NCBI GenBank assembly: GCA_963818445.1 | Contig: CAWFSG010000020.1 | Location: forward strand, 1 to 64,000 | Reading direction: 5' to 3' | DNA: 64,000 bases | Origin: Prado023 sp963818445 | GTDB taxonomy: Bacteria > Actinomycetota > Actinomycetes > S36-B12 > CAIYMF01 | Shown here: positions 26,926-35,599 of the stretch, piece by piece | Layout of the letters: every line of letters starts with the position of its first letter | Numbering within the stretch: position 1 is the stretch's first letter | Program-made: the position numbers and the translations under genes | The notes under the pieces: generated by a model | Databases searched by the model: none | What the model saw: only the letters and a program-made list of their open reading frames with translations | What the model was told of the DNA's origin: nothing

Positions 26926-27669
26926 ATGAGGGAGTTCACCGGTACCCATCCAACCCGCCCCCGCCCCACCGGAGTCCCTGATCGGGTCGAGGGGAAGGCT
27001 GACACGCACGCTGCCGTCGGCCTCCGGTTCAGGTCACCTCGAGTGGTGCAGGGTGGTGCGCTCGGGGGTGAGTCCGGGGAATTCGGGAGTCGATTCGGTG
27101 TGCGCGTGGGGATCGTGATGGCCTCGCTGCTGGCTGCCCTGCTGGTCGGGGTGACCAGGCCGGCGACGGCAGCGGGATCGGGATGCTCCTACCAGCTGGT
27201 TGCTAAGGGATTCCCGGTCTGGTCGCAGGACTGCTCGACGACGGTGGCCCCGGGAAGGTTCGGACCGCTGCGAATGGGCAGGACCACGCAGGCCAAGGCC
27301 AAGGCCATCGACTACCTGGCCTACAGCGAGTTCTGCCGCCGCTGGGACGGGGTGGCAGCGGGCCCGGATTGGCGGTCCAAGGGTGGGACGCTGACTGCCT
27401 GGCGTGGCGGGTCCACGACCACCAAGGGCCTGCGACCCAATGCGTCGCTCGCCCGCGGACGGGACCTGTACCCGGCGTTGGTTCGAACGGGGTTCTGGGC
27501 CAACGAGTACGTCCCGGGTGAGGGATGGCGCATCTACTCGACCAGGACCAAGAACGGCTGGCTCGACTGGTACCGCTACAACAAGAAGGGGCGCGCCGGG
27601 AACTTCTTCGCCGTGCGCAGCCTGGACATCAAGCGCCCGGTGACCACCTGGTCCCAGGACGGGTGCTGA
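26926..27669 (+). CDS. Secreted protein of unknown function
   Basis: 247 residues. A long hydrophilic N-terminus, a hydrophobic export segment near residues 60-82 (VGIVMASLLAALLVGVTRPA) ending ATAAGSG, then a mature domain of about 160 residues with four cysteines and many aromatics (NGWLDWYRYNKKGRAG, VTTWSQDGC end). RBS GAGGAGA precedes ATG 26926. The promoter is nearly the same as that of the FAD oxidase at 29045, so the two are probably co-regulated. No family recognised. Confidence 0.7.
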   Translation: MREFTGTHPTRPRPTGVPDRVEGKADTHAAVGLRFRSPRVVQGGALGGESGEFGSRFGVRVGIVMASLLAALLVGVTRPATAAGSGCSYQLVAKGFPVWSQDCSTTVAPGRFGPLRMGRTTQAKAKAIDYLAYSEFCRRWDGVAAGPDWRSKGGTLTAWRGGSTTTKGLRPNASLARGRDLYPALVRTGFWANEYVPGEGWRIYSTRTKNGWLDWYRYNKKGRAGNFFAVRSLDIKRPVTTWSQDGC

Positions 27670-27682
27670 GGCACAGCGCCCA

Positions 27683-27720
27683 CCACCACGCGGCAGCGCG
27701 GCGATCCTGCCGCGTGGTGG
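27683..27720. terminator. Perfect-stem bidirectional terminator
   Basis: A 14-bp stem CCACCACGCGGCAG / CTGCCGCGTGGTGG with a 10-base loop lies between the convergent secreted-protein gene and LuxR-family gene. Confidence 0.8.
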
Positions 27721-27781
27721 CGGACCCCATCCAGCGTCGCCCAGGCCGGACTCGGCGAGTCAGCGTGCGACACCCCGGGAA

Positions 27782-28894
27782 TCAGCTCGCGAACCACCCC
27801 GACGGGGTCAGCGCCGAGCCGATGCGCGGCGCGTACTGGTCGAAGAACACCCCGGCGGTCAGCTCGCGGCGGCTGCGCACGCCGGTCTTGTCGAAGATCG
27901 ACTTCATGTGGTCCTGCACCGTGTAGGGCGACAGGTGCAGGGTGCGCCCGATCTCGGTCGTGGAGGCCCCGGCCAGGACCAGCCGCATGACGTCCTGCTC
28001 CCGCTCGGTCAGGCCGTGCGCGGCCACGACCAGGGGGACGACGTCGGGGGGCCGGGCCGGTTCCATCGTGACGACGACTTCGCCCCCGGCCGCGTCGGCT
28101 GACGCCAGTGGCGCTGCGTGCAGGACCAGCCATTCCCCACTGGCCAACCGGATCCGGGTTCGCGGTGCCGCCACCTGCCGGCCGTCGCGGAACGCGCGGG
28201 TGGCGCTGACCAGGGCATGCAGCGGCATCGGCAGCTGGTCGGCGTCGGCGGAGCCCAGATCCGCGAGGTGCTGCTGGGCGGCGGGGGTCGCGGATCGCAC
28301 CGTCCCATCCGGGCCGACGATCACCACGGCCGGTCCGTCGCGGTGATCCCGTTCCCCGGTCGCCGCCGACGTGACGATCGCGGCGCGCAGCCCACGGGCA
28401 ACAGTGTCGGACAGCCCGGCGATGAAATCCGCCTCCGCCGGGCTGAACCCGCTCGCGGGGGACCCCCGGTACATCCCGATCAGGCCCCACACCTGAGCGT
28501 CGGCGCGGAACGCGGCCCGCAACTCGTGCCGGATGCCGAAGTGCGGCATGAGGAACTCGCGCCACCGGACGCTGGTCTCCGGGGCACCGCCGGTGTCCAG
28601 GTCGAGGACCCCCACGGGCCGGGGCCGCGCCGCGACATCGCGGAACAGGTTGACGTCGTCCACCTCGTACTCCAGGTGGGCGAACTCCGCGTCCCGGGAG
28701 TCGCCGAGGTCGATGTGATACCTCCCGGTGAGCAGCCCCGTCGCCGGGTCGCTGGTCGCCAGGCACACGGCGTCGTAGGGCACCGCCTCGCGCAGCAGGT
28801 CCAGGACGGATTCGGCGTACTCGGCCACCCCAAGCCCGGCAGTCGTCGACACCTCGACCCGCCGGCGCACCTTCTCAGCATGCGTGCTGGACAT
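27782..28894 (-). CDS. LuxR-family transcriptional regulator with GAF/PAS-like sensor
   Basis: 370 residues. The N-terminal 170 residues resemble a GAF domain (VPYDAVCLATSDPATG, VWGLIGMYRGSPASGFS), a PAS-like segment follows (AVVIVGPDGTVRSATPAAQQHL), and the C-terminus is a LuxR HTH: LTEREQDVMRLVLAG, TTEIGRTLHLSPYTVQDHMK. It starts at ATG 28894; the long upstream frame is antisense to the oxidase gene. Its promoter faces that of the FAD oxidase across a 151-base gap containing an 18-bp palindrome and a second site. It is the obvious candidate regulator of the 25-30 kb cluster. Confidence 0.85.
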   Translation of the reverse strand: MSSTHAEKVRRRVEVSTTAGLGVAEYAESVLDLLREAVPYDAVCLATSDPATGLLTGRYHIDLGDSRDAEFAHLEYEVDDVNLFRDVAARPRPVGVLDLDTGGAPETSVRWREFLMPHFGIRHELRAAFRADAQVWGLIGMYRGSPASGFSPAEADFIAGLSDTVARGLRAAIVTSAATGERDHRDGPAVVIVGPDGTVRSATPAAQQHLADLGSADADQLPMPLHALVSATRAFRDGRQVAAPRTRIRLASGEWLVLHAAPLASADAAGGEVVVTMEPARPPDVVPLVVAAHGLTEREQDVMRLVLAGASTTEIGRTLHLSPYTVQDHMKSIFDKTGVRSRRELTAGVFFDQYAPRIGSALTPSGWFAS

Positions 28895-28928
28895 CGCCCC
28901 ATTGTGGGACAGGTCGCCCCCCGAGTAC

Positions 28929-28946
28929 ACCCCAGAATTCTGGGGT
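28929..28946. promoter_or_regulatory. 18-bp perfect palindrome, probable LuxR-family operator
   Basis: ACCCCAGAATTCTGGGGT is fully self-complementary. It lies 35 bases upstream of the regulator gene start and contains the same CCC-G-TCTGGG core as the sites at 28955 and 26836. Confidence 0.6.
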
Positions 28947-28954
28947 CCGAGGAA

Positions 28955-28968
28955 CCCTGGTTTCTGGG
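28955..28968. promoter_or_regulatory. Operator-like site, redox cluster copy B
   Basis: CCCTGGTTTCTGGG ends 77 bases before the FAD oxidase ATG, exactly as in copy A. The downstream leader ACGCTCGT-GTGCC-GCCGCAC and CACGAGACGAGGAGAA is also shared. Confidence 0.55.
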
Positions 28969-29044
28969 ATGGCACCCCCCGGCGTGCGCTGCGACGCTCG
29001 TAGTGCCTGCCGCACTGTCGCGGGCACGAGACGAGGAGAATCCC

Positions 29045-30433
29045 ATGACCGCCCCCACTGGAACCCAGCCCCTCGGCGCCCGTGCGCTGGCCGACCTCCA
29101 GCCCCGCGTGCGCGGCCGGGTCCTGCTTCCAGGATCCGATGGCTTCGCTGCGGCGGCCACGCCGTGGAACGTCGCCGTTCCGCAGCGGCCCGCCGCCGTG
29201 GTCGAGGTGGCCGATGCCTCCGACGTCGTCGCGGTCGTGGACTTCTGCCGCGTTCACGGGTTGCGGGTGTCTGCCCAGCCCGGCGGCCACGGTGCCACTG
29301 AGGCGCTGTCCGGGGCGGTCCTGCTGCGCACCGGCGCACTGGACGAGGTGTGGGTCGACGCCGACGCCCGGATTGCCCTGGTCGGTGCAGGGGTGAAGTG
29401 GGGTGCCCTGCTCGAGGAGCTCGCCGGAACCGGCCTGGTCGCGTTGGCCGGGTCCAATCCGGATGTGTCGGTCGTGGGCTACCTGCTCGGCGGCGGCTTG
29501 TCGTGGTTCTCCCGCCGGTACGGTGTCGCCGCCCGATCCCTGCGCGCGGTGGAGCTCGTGGACGGCACCGGTGCGCACCGATGGGTGACGCAGGAGTCCG
29601 ACCCCGACCTGATGTGGGCCCTGCGAGGCGGCGGTGGCGAGTTCGGGATCGTGACACGGGTCGAGGTCGCACTGCAGCACGAGCCCGAGTTGCACGGCGG
29701 CAAGCTCATGTTCCCCATCGCCGACGCGCCAGCCGTTCTGGCTGCGTTCACCGAGGTGACCGCAGCCGCCCCGGACGGGTTGACATGCTGGGCCACATTG
29801 ATGCACTTCCCCAACGTCGCTGACCTCCCCGAACCGGTGCGCGGCAAGTCCTTCGCGACCGTGGACGTGACCTGGCTGGGCCCTGCTGCGCAGGCCGAGG
29901 CGCTCCTGGCCCCGCTGCGCGCGGCCGGCACGGTCGTGTCCGACTCGTTCGCCGCGGTGCCGATCAACCGGCTGGGGGACGTCGCCGCGGAGCCGACCGC
30001 GCCGACTCCCGCGATCGACTGGTCCGCAGTCCTCGCCCGGTTCGACGCTCCCGTGATCACACGGCTGTTGGACGCGGTCGGAGACCGGGCACGCACTGCG
30101 TTGAACGTCATCCAGATCCGTCACCTGGGCGCTGCGCTGCAGGTGTCGTCGGAGGGCATCGGCGGAGCCACCGACACAGTAGGGGGCGACTACATGGTGT
30201 TCGCGTTCGGCATCCCTGCGGTGCCACAACTCGTCGACCCGATCCGCGGGTCCATCCAGACGCTGGCAGCAGCCTGCGCCCCGGATGTCTCAGGGCGCGG
30301 CACGCTGACATTCCTGGGCTCCGGCATGCCGCGCTCGTCGGCCCACGACGACGCGGTCGTGGATCGGCTGCGCGCGGTGAAGGGCCGGGTCGACCCATAC
30401 GGGATCATCTGCAGCAACCACCCGCTCGACTGA
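29045..30433 (+). CDS. VAO-type FAD-linked oxidase (BBE-like)
   Basis: 462 residues. An FAD_binding_4 domain (residues about 40-215) with QPGGHGATE, whose His is placed like the FAD-linked His of 6-hydroxy-D-nicotine oxidase, and YLLGGGLSWFSRRYG; a C-terminal substrate domain ends DPYGIICSNHPLD, the usual BBE position but without the classic NYxN. No signal peptide, so cytoplasmic. It should oxidise an amine, alcohol or sugar and reduce O2. RBS GAGGAGA before ATG 29045. It is divergent from the LuxR-family gene, its likely regulator. Confidence 0.88.
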   Translation: MTAPTGTQPLGARALADLQPRVRGRVLLPGSDGFAAAATPWNVAVPQRPAAVVEVADASDVVAVVDFCRVHGLRVSAQPGGHGATEALSGAVLLRTGALDEVWVDADARIALVGAGVKWGALLEELAGTGLVALAGSNPDVSVVGYLLGGGLSWFSRRYGVAARSLRAVELVDGTGAHRWVTQESDPDLMWALRGGGGEFGIVTRVEVALQHEPELHGGKLMFPIADAPAVLAAFTEVTAAAPDGLTCWATLMHFPNVADLPEPVRGKSFATVDVTWLGPAAQAEALLAPLRAAGTVVSDSFAAVPINRLGDVAAEPTAPTPAIDWSAVLARFDAPVITRLLDAVGDRARTALNVIQIRHLGAALQVSSEGIGGATDTVGGDYMVFAFGIPAVPQLVDPIRGSIQTLAAACAPDVSGRGTLTFLGSGMPRSSAHDDAVVDRLRAVKGRVDPYGIICSNHPLD

Positions 30434-30613
30434 CAGCCGCCGGAAGGCTTGACGGCTGGCTCGGTTGGGGCAACGGCACCGGGCAGTCATCGCACGGCTC
30501 CACCAGCGTGGACCAGCCGCGGTGAGCCCTGACCGGGTTCGCCCCGGCGGTCGAGATCGGCGATACCCATGTGCGATGGCCCTGGTCGGTGGGCTGGTCC
30601 TGGGTGTCTCCGG

Positions 30614-31081
30614 CTAGCCCACGGGCATCATGATCTCGGTCAGGTACTCGTCGGGGGTGGCCTCGCCGGGGTCGTTGAGGTAGGCCTCCATCGGCGGCCC
30701 GCTGGGGTGCAGTCCCTGCTGGGCGATCCAGGTCGTGAGGCGCTCGTAGGCGGGTCCCACCTGGTCGTAGGGACCCGTGTGGATGGTCGTGGCGATGGTC
30801 ATGGCGGGGATGTGCCTGATGCCCAGGCCCTGGTCATCGGGACCGGCTTCGGCCGCTCCGTCCTCGATGGGTGCCCATAGCTCCCACAGTGCCTCGGCGG
30901 GTGCCACTGTGGCGGGATCGTTCAGGTAGACGGCCACGGGCATCCCCTGCGGGGTGTGCCCGGCGGCCGCCAGCCAGCCGTAGACGGTGGCGAAGGCGTG
31001 GGGCATCTGATCGTAGGGGCCGCGCATGGCGAGCGTGGCACACGTTTCCGGTCCGAACTCACGGACCGTGCATTCGGTCAT
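30614..31081 (-). CDS. GyrI-like small-molecule-binding protein
   Basis: 155 residues with the AraC-effector/GyrI fold as two repeats: YDQMPHAFATVYGWLAAAGH with AVYLNDP, and YDQVGPAYERLTTWIAQQGL with EAYLNDP. Stand-alone GyrI-like proteins bind hydrophobic small molecules. ATG 31081 is chosen because GGAGG lies just before it; an upstream ATG (31096) is in frame. Confidence 0.85.
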   Translation of the reverse strand: MTECTVREFGPETCATLAMRGPYDQMPHAFATVYGWLAAAGHTPQGMPVAVYLNDPATVAPAEALWELWAPIEDGAAEAGPDDQGLGIRHIPAMTIATTIHTGPYDQVGPAYERLTTWIAQQGLHPSGPPMEAYLNDPGEATPDEYLTEIMMPVG

Positions 31082-31137
31082 GTCGACCACCTCCATCTTC
31101 GTTTCCCTGCTGTTCGCTGCAGGGAGGGCGGGTCTCG

Positions 31138-32304
31138 TCAGGTGCTTGGTCGTGGTGGGGGCAGGGCGTGCCCGGTGCCGCCCTTGGAGCTGGTCAGGGC
31201 GGTGACGTCGACGGCGCGCACCTCGGGGGCCAGGTCGTCGATCCGGTGCAGGATGGCCAGCAGCCGGGCGGTGGCGTAGGGGGAGGGGTGCTTCTTCTGC
31301 CCGAACGAGTACGTCTCGAATCCGCGGTAGGCGGATGTGGGATCACCCGTCCCTGGGCGGTGGTGTTGTAGCGGATCAGGCACGCGGCGAGCTCGGCCAG
31401 CGCTGTCCGGTCACCGGGATCTGCTGCGGGTCCCTTCCAGAGTGCCGGGTAGCGGCCCAGGGCGTCGAGCACGGCGTCCACCCGGTACCAGAACGGGGGC
31501 CACTTGACGGTCTTGAACGTCCTGCCGTGCCCGAACATGTACGGCTTGCTGGTCGCGCGGGCGGTCCACGCGGCCAACGCCACGCGGGCGGCGTCGAGCA
31601 GGTCTGCGGGCTGCTGGTCGGCGGGGAGCAGGGCGAAGGTGCGCAGTGCCTCAAGGGTGACCATGGGGCAGAAGTCGGTGCGTCGACCCGGACCGCGGAA
31701 CCCGGTCGCTGGTTCCGCCCGGCATGGCCAGGCTCGGCCCTGATCGGTGACGGTCAGGTCAGCGGCCATCCGGTCCAGCCCGGCGCGCACCCGCGGGTCC
31801 GCACCGAACCCGAAGCGGACCAGGACCTCGAGGATGGCGTGGGTGTCGCACAGCAGCGACCCCCAGATCGGGGCATCGGCGCCCCGGGGTGGGGCGAACG
31901 AGGTGAACCTGGCCTCGAGGTCCTGATGGGCCAGCATCTGGTCGAGCAGCCGGTCCACACGGGGGTGGTCACCGGCGCGGATTCCCATGTCGGCCAGCAG
32001 GCCGAGCAGGTTCGGGGCGAACGCCGGGCTGTCATGGCCCGACAGCGGTAGGCCGGCCTCCCAATCGGGCAGGCGCTCGATGAGCGCCCTGGTGCCTGGA
32101 TCGGCCACGACCTCGCTGCGAGTGGTGGCGGCCTGGAAACCATCTGGGGGCAGGTCGAGCACGCCGGTCAGCAGCACCCAGTGCGCTGCCGGTTCCGCGC
32201 TCCTGAGGATCCAGGTACGCGGGTCCTCGGTGAAGAAGCCGGCCCACGGCCAGTCCACGCCGTGCTACCGGTCGGTGCCCCGGACTCACCACCGGTGTGG
32301 TCAT
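31138..32304 (-). CDS. Terpenoid-cyclase-fold (alpha/alpha toroid) protein, two frameshifts
   Basis: About 388 residues after correction. Repeats such as APIWGSLLCDTHAILEVLVRFG and KWPPFWYRVDAVLDALGRYPALW give the squalene-cyclase/prenyltransferase toroid. The C-terminal frame (SAYRGFETYSFGQKKHPSPY, ILHRIDDLAPEVR) is displaced by a missing base near 31345. At the start, ATG 32304 has a leaderless -10 (TAACCT plus six bases) but reads into the wrong frame; one extra base near 32260 separates it from the main frame (GTG 32258). Cyclase DxDD or QW motifs are absent, so it is probably not a terpene cyclase. A related fold is encoded at 62588. Confidence 0.65.
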
Positions 32305-32607
32305 GACTCGAGGTTACGCCGCGACGCACAGCATCGGCAGGGGCCGAAGGCCACTGAACTCGAACCGAGCGAGCCCAGGTTTGGACGGTGGTGGACGGGG
32401 TAGACATGGCCGCGTTGAGGTCGCCCCGGCGACCGATGGAATTCGGGCTTGTTACTGCCAGGCAGGCAAAACCCAAATCTCAACCGACTCGCTGCTGACC
32501 CTGCACATGGGTGCCCGCAGGAGGTCCTCGAGGTTTGGGTTCTTCTGTTTCCCGGCGGCCCCGGTCGCAGATCGGGTTGATGAGCCTTTGAGAGGCGAGG
32601 AGGATTC
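32305..32607 (+). other. 303-base leader region of the MFS gene
   Basis: No standard-length gene. It holds an inverted repeat AACCCAAATCTC (32470-32481) / GAGGTTTGGGTT (32530-32541) separated by 48 bases and followed by a T-rich CTTCTGTTT. Inside, a start codon opens a short Arg-rich frame (MGARRRSSRFGFFCFP). Such a layout could be an attenuator for the exporter gene; this is conjecture. Confidence 0.3.
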
Positions 32608-33969
32608 GTGGCCAGGGCGACGGATCATGGCGCGCTCGCTGAGGCTGTCCAGCGGGACAGCGGCGAAGCGGGCACCACCTCCGTGGGGCGTATCGGCATC
32701 TCGACCGCTGAGCCGGAGGGAACAGCGCTGGGCGATCGAGTCCGCAACGCACCGTCCTCCGCGGTCCCGAGCCGGCCCTTGCGACCTGCCTTCGTGGGCC
32801 TGCTCGGTGCCATGGCGGCCCTGGGCGCTGTCACGGTCGACATCTACCTGCCGTCCCTGCCCACCGTCGCAGCTGAGCTCGGATCGTCGGATGCCGCTGT
32901 CCAGCTGACCATCTCCGCGGTCCTGCTCGGCGCCGCACTGGGACAGCTCATCGTGGGGCCGATGTCAGACCGCTTCGGCCGCCGCCGCCCGGCACTGGTC
33001 GGCATCGCCCTGCACGTCGTCGCGTCGCTGCTGTGCATGCTGGCTCCCACGATCGGCATGCTCATCGCGCTGCGCTTCGTCCAGGGCGTGGGCAACTCCG
33101 CCGCCGGCATCACCGCGATGGCTGTCATCCGCGACCGCCTCACCGGCGGCCCGGCCGCACGGGTGATCTCCCGACTCATGCTCGTCATCGGCGTGGCCCC
33201 GCTCTTCGCGCCCACACTGGGTGGCCTCATCGCAGGCGTCGCCGGGTGGCGGGCGGTGTTCGGCGTCCTGGCGGTCTTCGGCCTCTCCCTCGGCCTGGCC
33301 GTCTGGCGCTGGCTCCCCGAGACACTTCCACCCGCCCGACGGACGACGGCTGGCGTGGGAGGCGCCCTGCGCGGCTACCGCTCGCTGGTGGGCGACAGGC
33401 ACTTCCTCGCCCTCGCCGTCATCCCGGGCCTGACCATGGGGGCGCTCATCAGCTACGTGGTCGGATCGCCGTTCGTGCTCCAGGTCGACTACGGACTCAC
33501 CGCTCACCAGTTCGCCCTCGTGTTCGCGATCAATGGCCTCGGCCTGGTTGCCGGCGCCCAGGTCAATGCCGCGATCGTGCACCGGGTGGTCCCCATGCGG
33601 ATCGTTCGTGTCGCCCTGCCCCTGACCCTTGTGGCGGCTGGCGCCCTGTTGGGGTTCGCCATCAGCGGCGTTGGCGGAGTGGCGGGGATCCTCGCGTCCC
33701 TGTGGGTGATCCTCTTCCTGATCGGGTTCATCGCCGGCAATGCCTCGGCGATCGCCCTTGGGCGCCACGGCGAGCGCGCGGGCACGGCCGCTGCAGTGAT
33801 CGGTGCCACCCAGGCCGGCGTCGCGGGCCTGGTCAGCCCCCTGGTGGGGATGCTCGGCGGCGATGCCGTGGCCCTGGCGCTGGTGATCCTCGGTTCGCTG
33901 CTCGCCGCCACGCTCGTCCTGGCCATCGCGACCCCTGCCTACCGGCGCGCCGGGGCTTCCGTCGGCTAG
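32608..33969 (+). CDS. Bcr/CflA-type MFS drug exporter
   Basis: 453 residues. A long polar N-terminus (about 55 residues), then twelve helices. Signature motifs: VDIYLPSLPTVAAEL in helix 1 and GPMSDRFGRRRP in the first cytoplasmic loop (motif A), RFVQGVGNSAAG in helix 4. Members are proton antiporters for chloramphenicol, bicyclomycin and similar compounds; the real substrate is unknown. GTG 32608 follows GAGGAGG. The stop overlaps that of yaaA by four bases (convergent). Confidence 0.88.
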   Translation: MARATDHGALAEAVQRDSGEAGTTSVGRIGISTAEPEGTALGDRVRNAPSSAVPSRPLRPAFVGLLGAMAALGAVTVDIYLPSLPTVAAELGSSDAAVQLTISAVLLGAALGQLIVGPMSDRFGRRRPALVGIALHVVASLLCMLAPTIGMLIALRFVQGVGNSAAGITAMAVIRDRLTGGPAARVISRLMLVIGVAPLFAPTLGGLIAGVAGWRAVFGVLAVFGLSLGLAVWRWLPETLPPARRTTAGVGGALRGYRSLVGDRHFLALAVIPGLTMGALISYVVGSPFVLQVDYGLTAHQFALVFAINGLGLVAGAQVNAAIVHRVVPMRIVRVALPLTLVAAGALLGFAISGVGGVAGILASLWVILFLIGFIAGNASAIALGRHGERAGTAAAVIGATQAGVAGLVSPLVGMLGGDAVALALVILGSLLAATLVLAIATPAYRRAGASVG

Positions 33970-34766
33970 GGTCCGGGCCGCCGGAGCGGATGCTCGACGA
34001 CCACGTCGAGCGTGCAGGGCGTGAGGAGCCCGCTCCCCGACCCGACGACGGGCTCGACCCGGAACCCCACCACGCGGATCGCGTCGACAAGCTCGTCGAT
34101 GGTCTGCGGATCGGCCCCCGACTCCGCCAGCGTCCTCAGCAGTCGGCCCTTCGTCGCCTTGTTGAAATGGCTGGCGACGATGCGGCGGTCCCCCCGATCG
34201 TGGATGACCCGGATCACGGCGGTGCGCTCGGGCGGGCCGGTCCAGCTCGCGGCATAGGTGCCGGAGCGCAGGTCCAGCACGAGGCCGTCGCGCGTCGGCC
34301 CGGCCAGGGCCTTGCTCAGGGGCTTGCGCCAGAAGGAGGCCAGCCGACCGGGGCCGGGCAGGGTCACTGCGCCCGACAGTCGATAGGCCGGGATGGGATC
34401 CGTCAGGCGAACCGCACCCCACAGGCCGGACCACACCAGGACCCAGTCGGTCAACCGGTCCCGGGTGGCTGCGTCGGCGCCCTCGACGTCCAGGGCGGTG
34501 AACAGCACGCCGGTGTAGACCTGCCACGCGGGCGCCGTCGGCGACCTCCTGAGGCCCTTGTTGCGCTGCACCTCACCGGCCTGGCCGGCGCTGAGACCCA
34601 GCACGTCCAGCGCCGGCGTCGGCGTGGATCGGCAGAGGCTCACAAGCGAGCTGAGAACCTTCCGGCGCGCCGGGTTCAGCGCGGGCAACGACAGGGCAGC
34701 GAGGTCGAGAGCAGGACCCTCGGCCGGGACCGTCTTGCCCTCGCTGGGAGGCAGGAGGACGAGCAC
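33966..34766 (-). CDS. yaaA: YaaA peroxide-stress / DNA-binding protein
   Basis: 266 residues, close to the E. coli length. Family motifs: N-terminal LLPPSEGKT, YTGVLFTALD, LVWSGLWGAVRLTDPIPAYRL, FWRKPLSKAL, and HFNKATKGRLLRTLAE near the C-terminus. YaaA lowers free iron during peroxide stress in E. coli and binds DNA with a helix-hairpin-helix-like fold. GTG 34766 is leaderless, with CAGGAT six bases upstream. Confidence 0.92.
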   Translation of the reverse strand: MLVLLPPSEGKTVPAEGPALDLAALSLPALNPARRKVLSSLVSLCRSTPTPALDVLGLSAGQAGEVQRNKGLRRSPTAPAWQVYTGVLFTALDVEGADAATRDRLTDWVLVWSGLWGAVRLTDPIPAYRLSGAVTLPGPGRLASFWRKPLSKALAGPTRDGLVLDLRSGTYAASWTGPPERTAVIRVIHDRGDRRIVASHFNKATKGRLLRTLAESGADPQTIDELVDAIRVVGFRVEPVVGSGSGLLTPCTLDVVVEHPLRRPGP

Positions 34767-34772
34767 CGGCCC

Positions 34773-34778
34773 ATCCTG
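34773..34778 (-). promoter_or_regulatory. Leaderless -10 of yaaA
   Basis: CAGGAT followed by exactly six bases (GGGCCG) and GTG. The same geometry recurs at many genes in the window. Confidence 0.45.
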
Positions 34779-35519
34779 TCAGGTGAGACGCGTGTCCAGT
34801 CCGGCGATCCGGGCCGAGTCGATCAGCCGCTGGTCGTGGTCCGGCTCGTCCGTCTCGACGATCCGCCATGGCCGATCGAGTGTGTCGGCCAAGCTTCGCA
34901 GGATGCGCGCATGGGTCCATGCTGTCTGCGCGTTGGCGTCCAGGTGGTGCAGCCCCGGCTCGGGGTCTGCGACCAGCGACAACAGCGCGGCCGCCGTGTC
35001 GTCCAGGAAGGCACACGCGGGGATCCAGCGTCGGCTGGCTCGCACGAATCCCTGCGCAGCCTGCTCGGCGTCGGTGTGGGCGACCATGTTGTTGCCGAGC
35101 CCATCCGGATCGATCTGGTACCCGAGGCGGGCGACGATCGCTGCGGGGTTGGCCGCCCAGATCGCGTCCTCGCAGCGGATCTTGTAGGCGCCGTACTCGT
35201 CGGTCGCGGTGCGCGGCGAGGAGATCGTGTACGGGCCATCGGGACGCGGGGCGAAGACCATGGTCGTTGAGGTGAAGACGAACGGGATGCGCGCATCGCG
35301 CGCGTAGCCGGCCAGGAGCCCGCACCACGATTCGGCCCCGAATGCCGCATGCACGATCGCATCGGGATGCTGCGATTCGAGGAACCGGTGGCAGGCGCCG
35401 CTGTCGTCGGGGGAGACGTCGCTGCGCACCCACGACGTGACCGCATGGCCGGCCGATTGCGCGACCGACGCGAAACGCGGCGCGACCGTTCCGGACATGC
35501 CCGTGACCAGGATCCTCAC
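34779..35519 (-). CDS. RmlD/NAD-epimerase-like short-chain protein
   Basis: 246 residues of extended SDR type: ILVTGMSGTVAPRF at the N-terminus is the Rossmann glycine motif, then VHAAFGAES, VFTSTTMVF and the catalytic-type TDEYGAYKIRCED (Tyr-x-x-x-Lys). Similar to RmlD-type sugar-nucleotide reductases, but the substrate cannot be told. GTG 35519 is leaderless (TACGGT plus seven bases). It ends twelve bases before the yaaA start. Confidence 0.8.
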   Translation of the reverse strand: MRILVTGMSGTVAPRFASVAQSAGHAVTSWVRSDVSPDDSGACHRFLESQHPDAIVHAAFGAESWCGLLAGYARDARIPFVFTSTTMVFAPRPDGPYTISSPRTATDEYGAYKIRCEDAIWAANPAAIVARLGYQIDPDGLGNNMVAHTDAEQAAQGFVRASRRWIPACAFLDDTAAALLSLVADPEPGLHHLDANAQTAWTHARILRSLADTLDRPWRIVETDEPDHDQRLIDSARIAGLDTRLT

Positions 35520-35599
35520 GGCGGGGACCGTAGCACCGGAAGACCGCCGGACACTCCGGGGCCCGGGCGGCTCGGCGTGCGGGCGCGTGGCCCGGTGCC

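Noticed and set aside
28895..30229. Extension of the LuxR-family frame to 815 codons
   Set aside because: The upstream part is antisense to the FAD oxidase gene; the regulator has a sensible ATG at 28894.
31138..32304. Squalene-hopene or other terpene cyclase
   Set aside because: Toroid fold only; DxDD and other catalytic motifs are missing and no isoprenoid genes are nearby.
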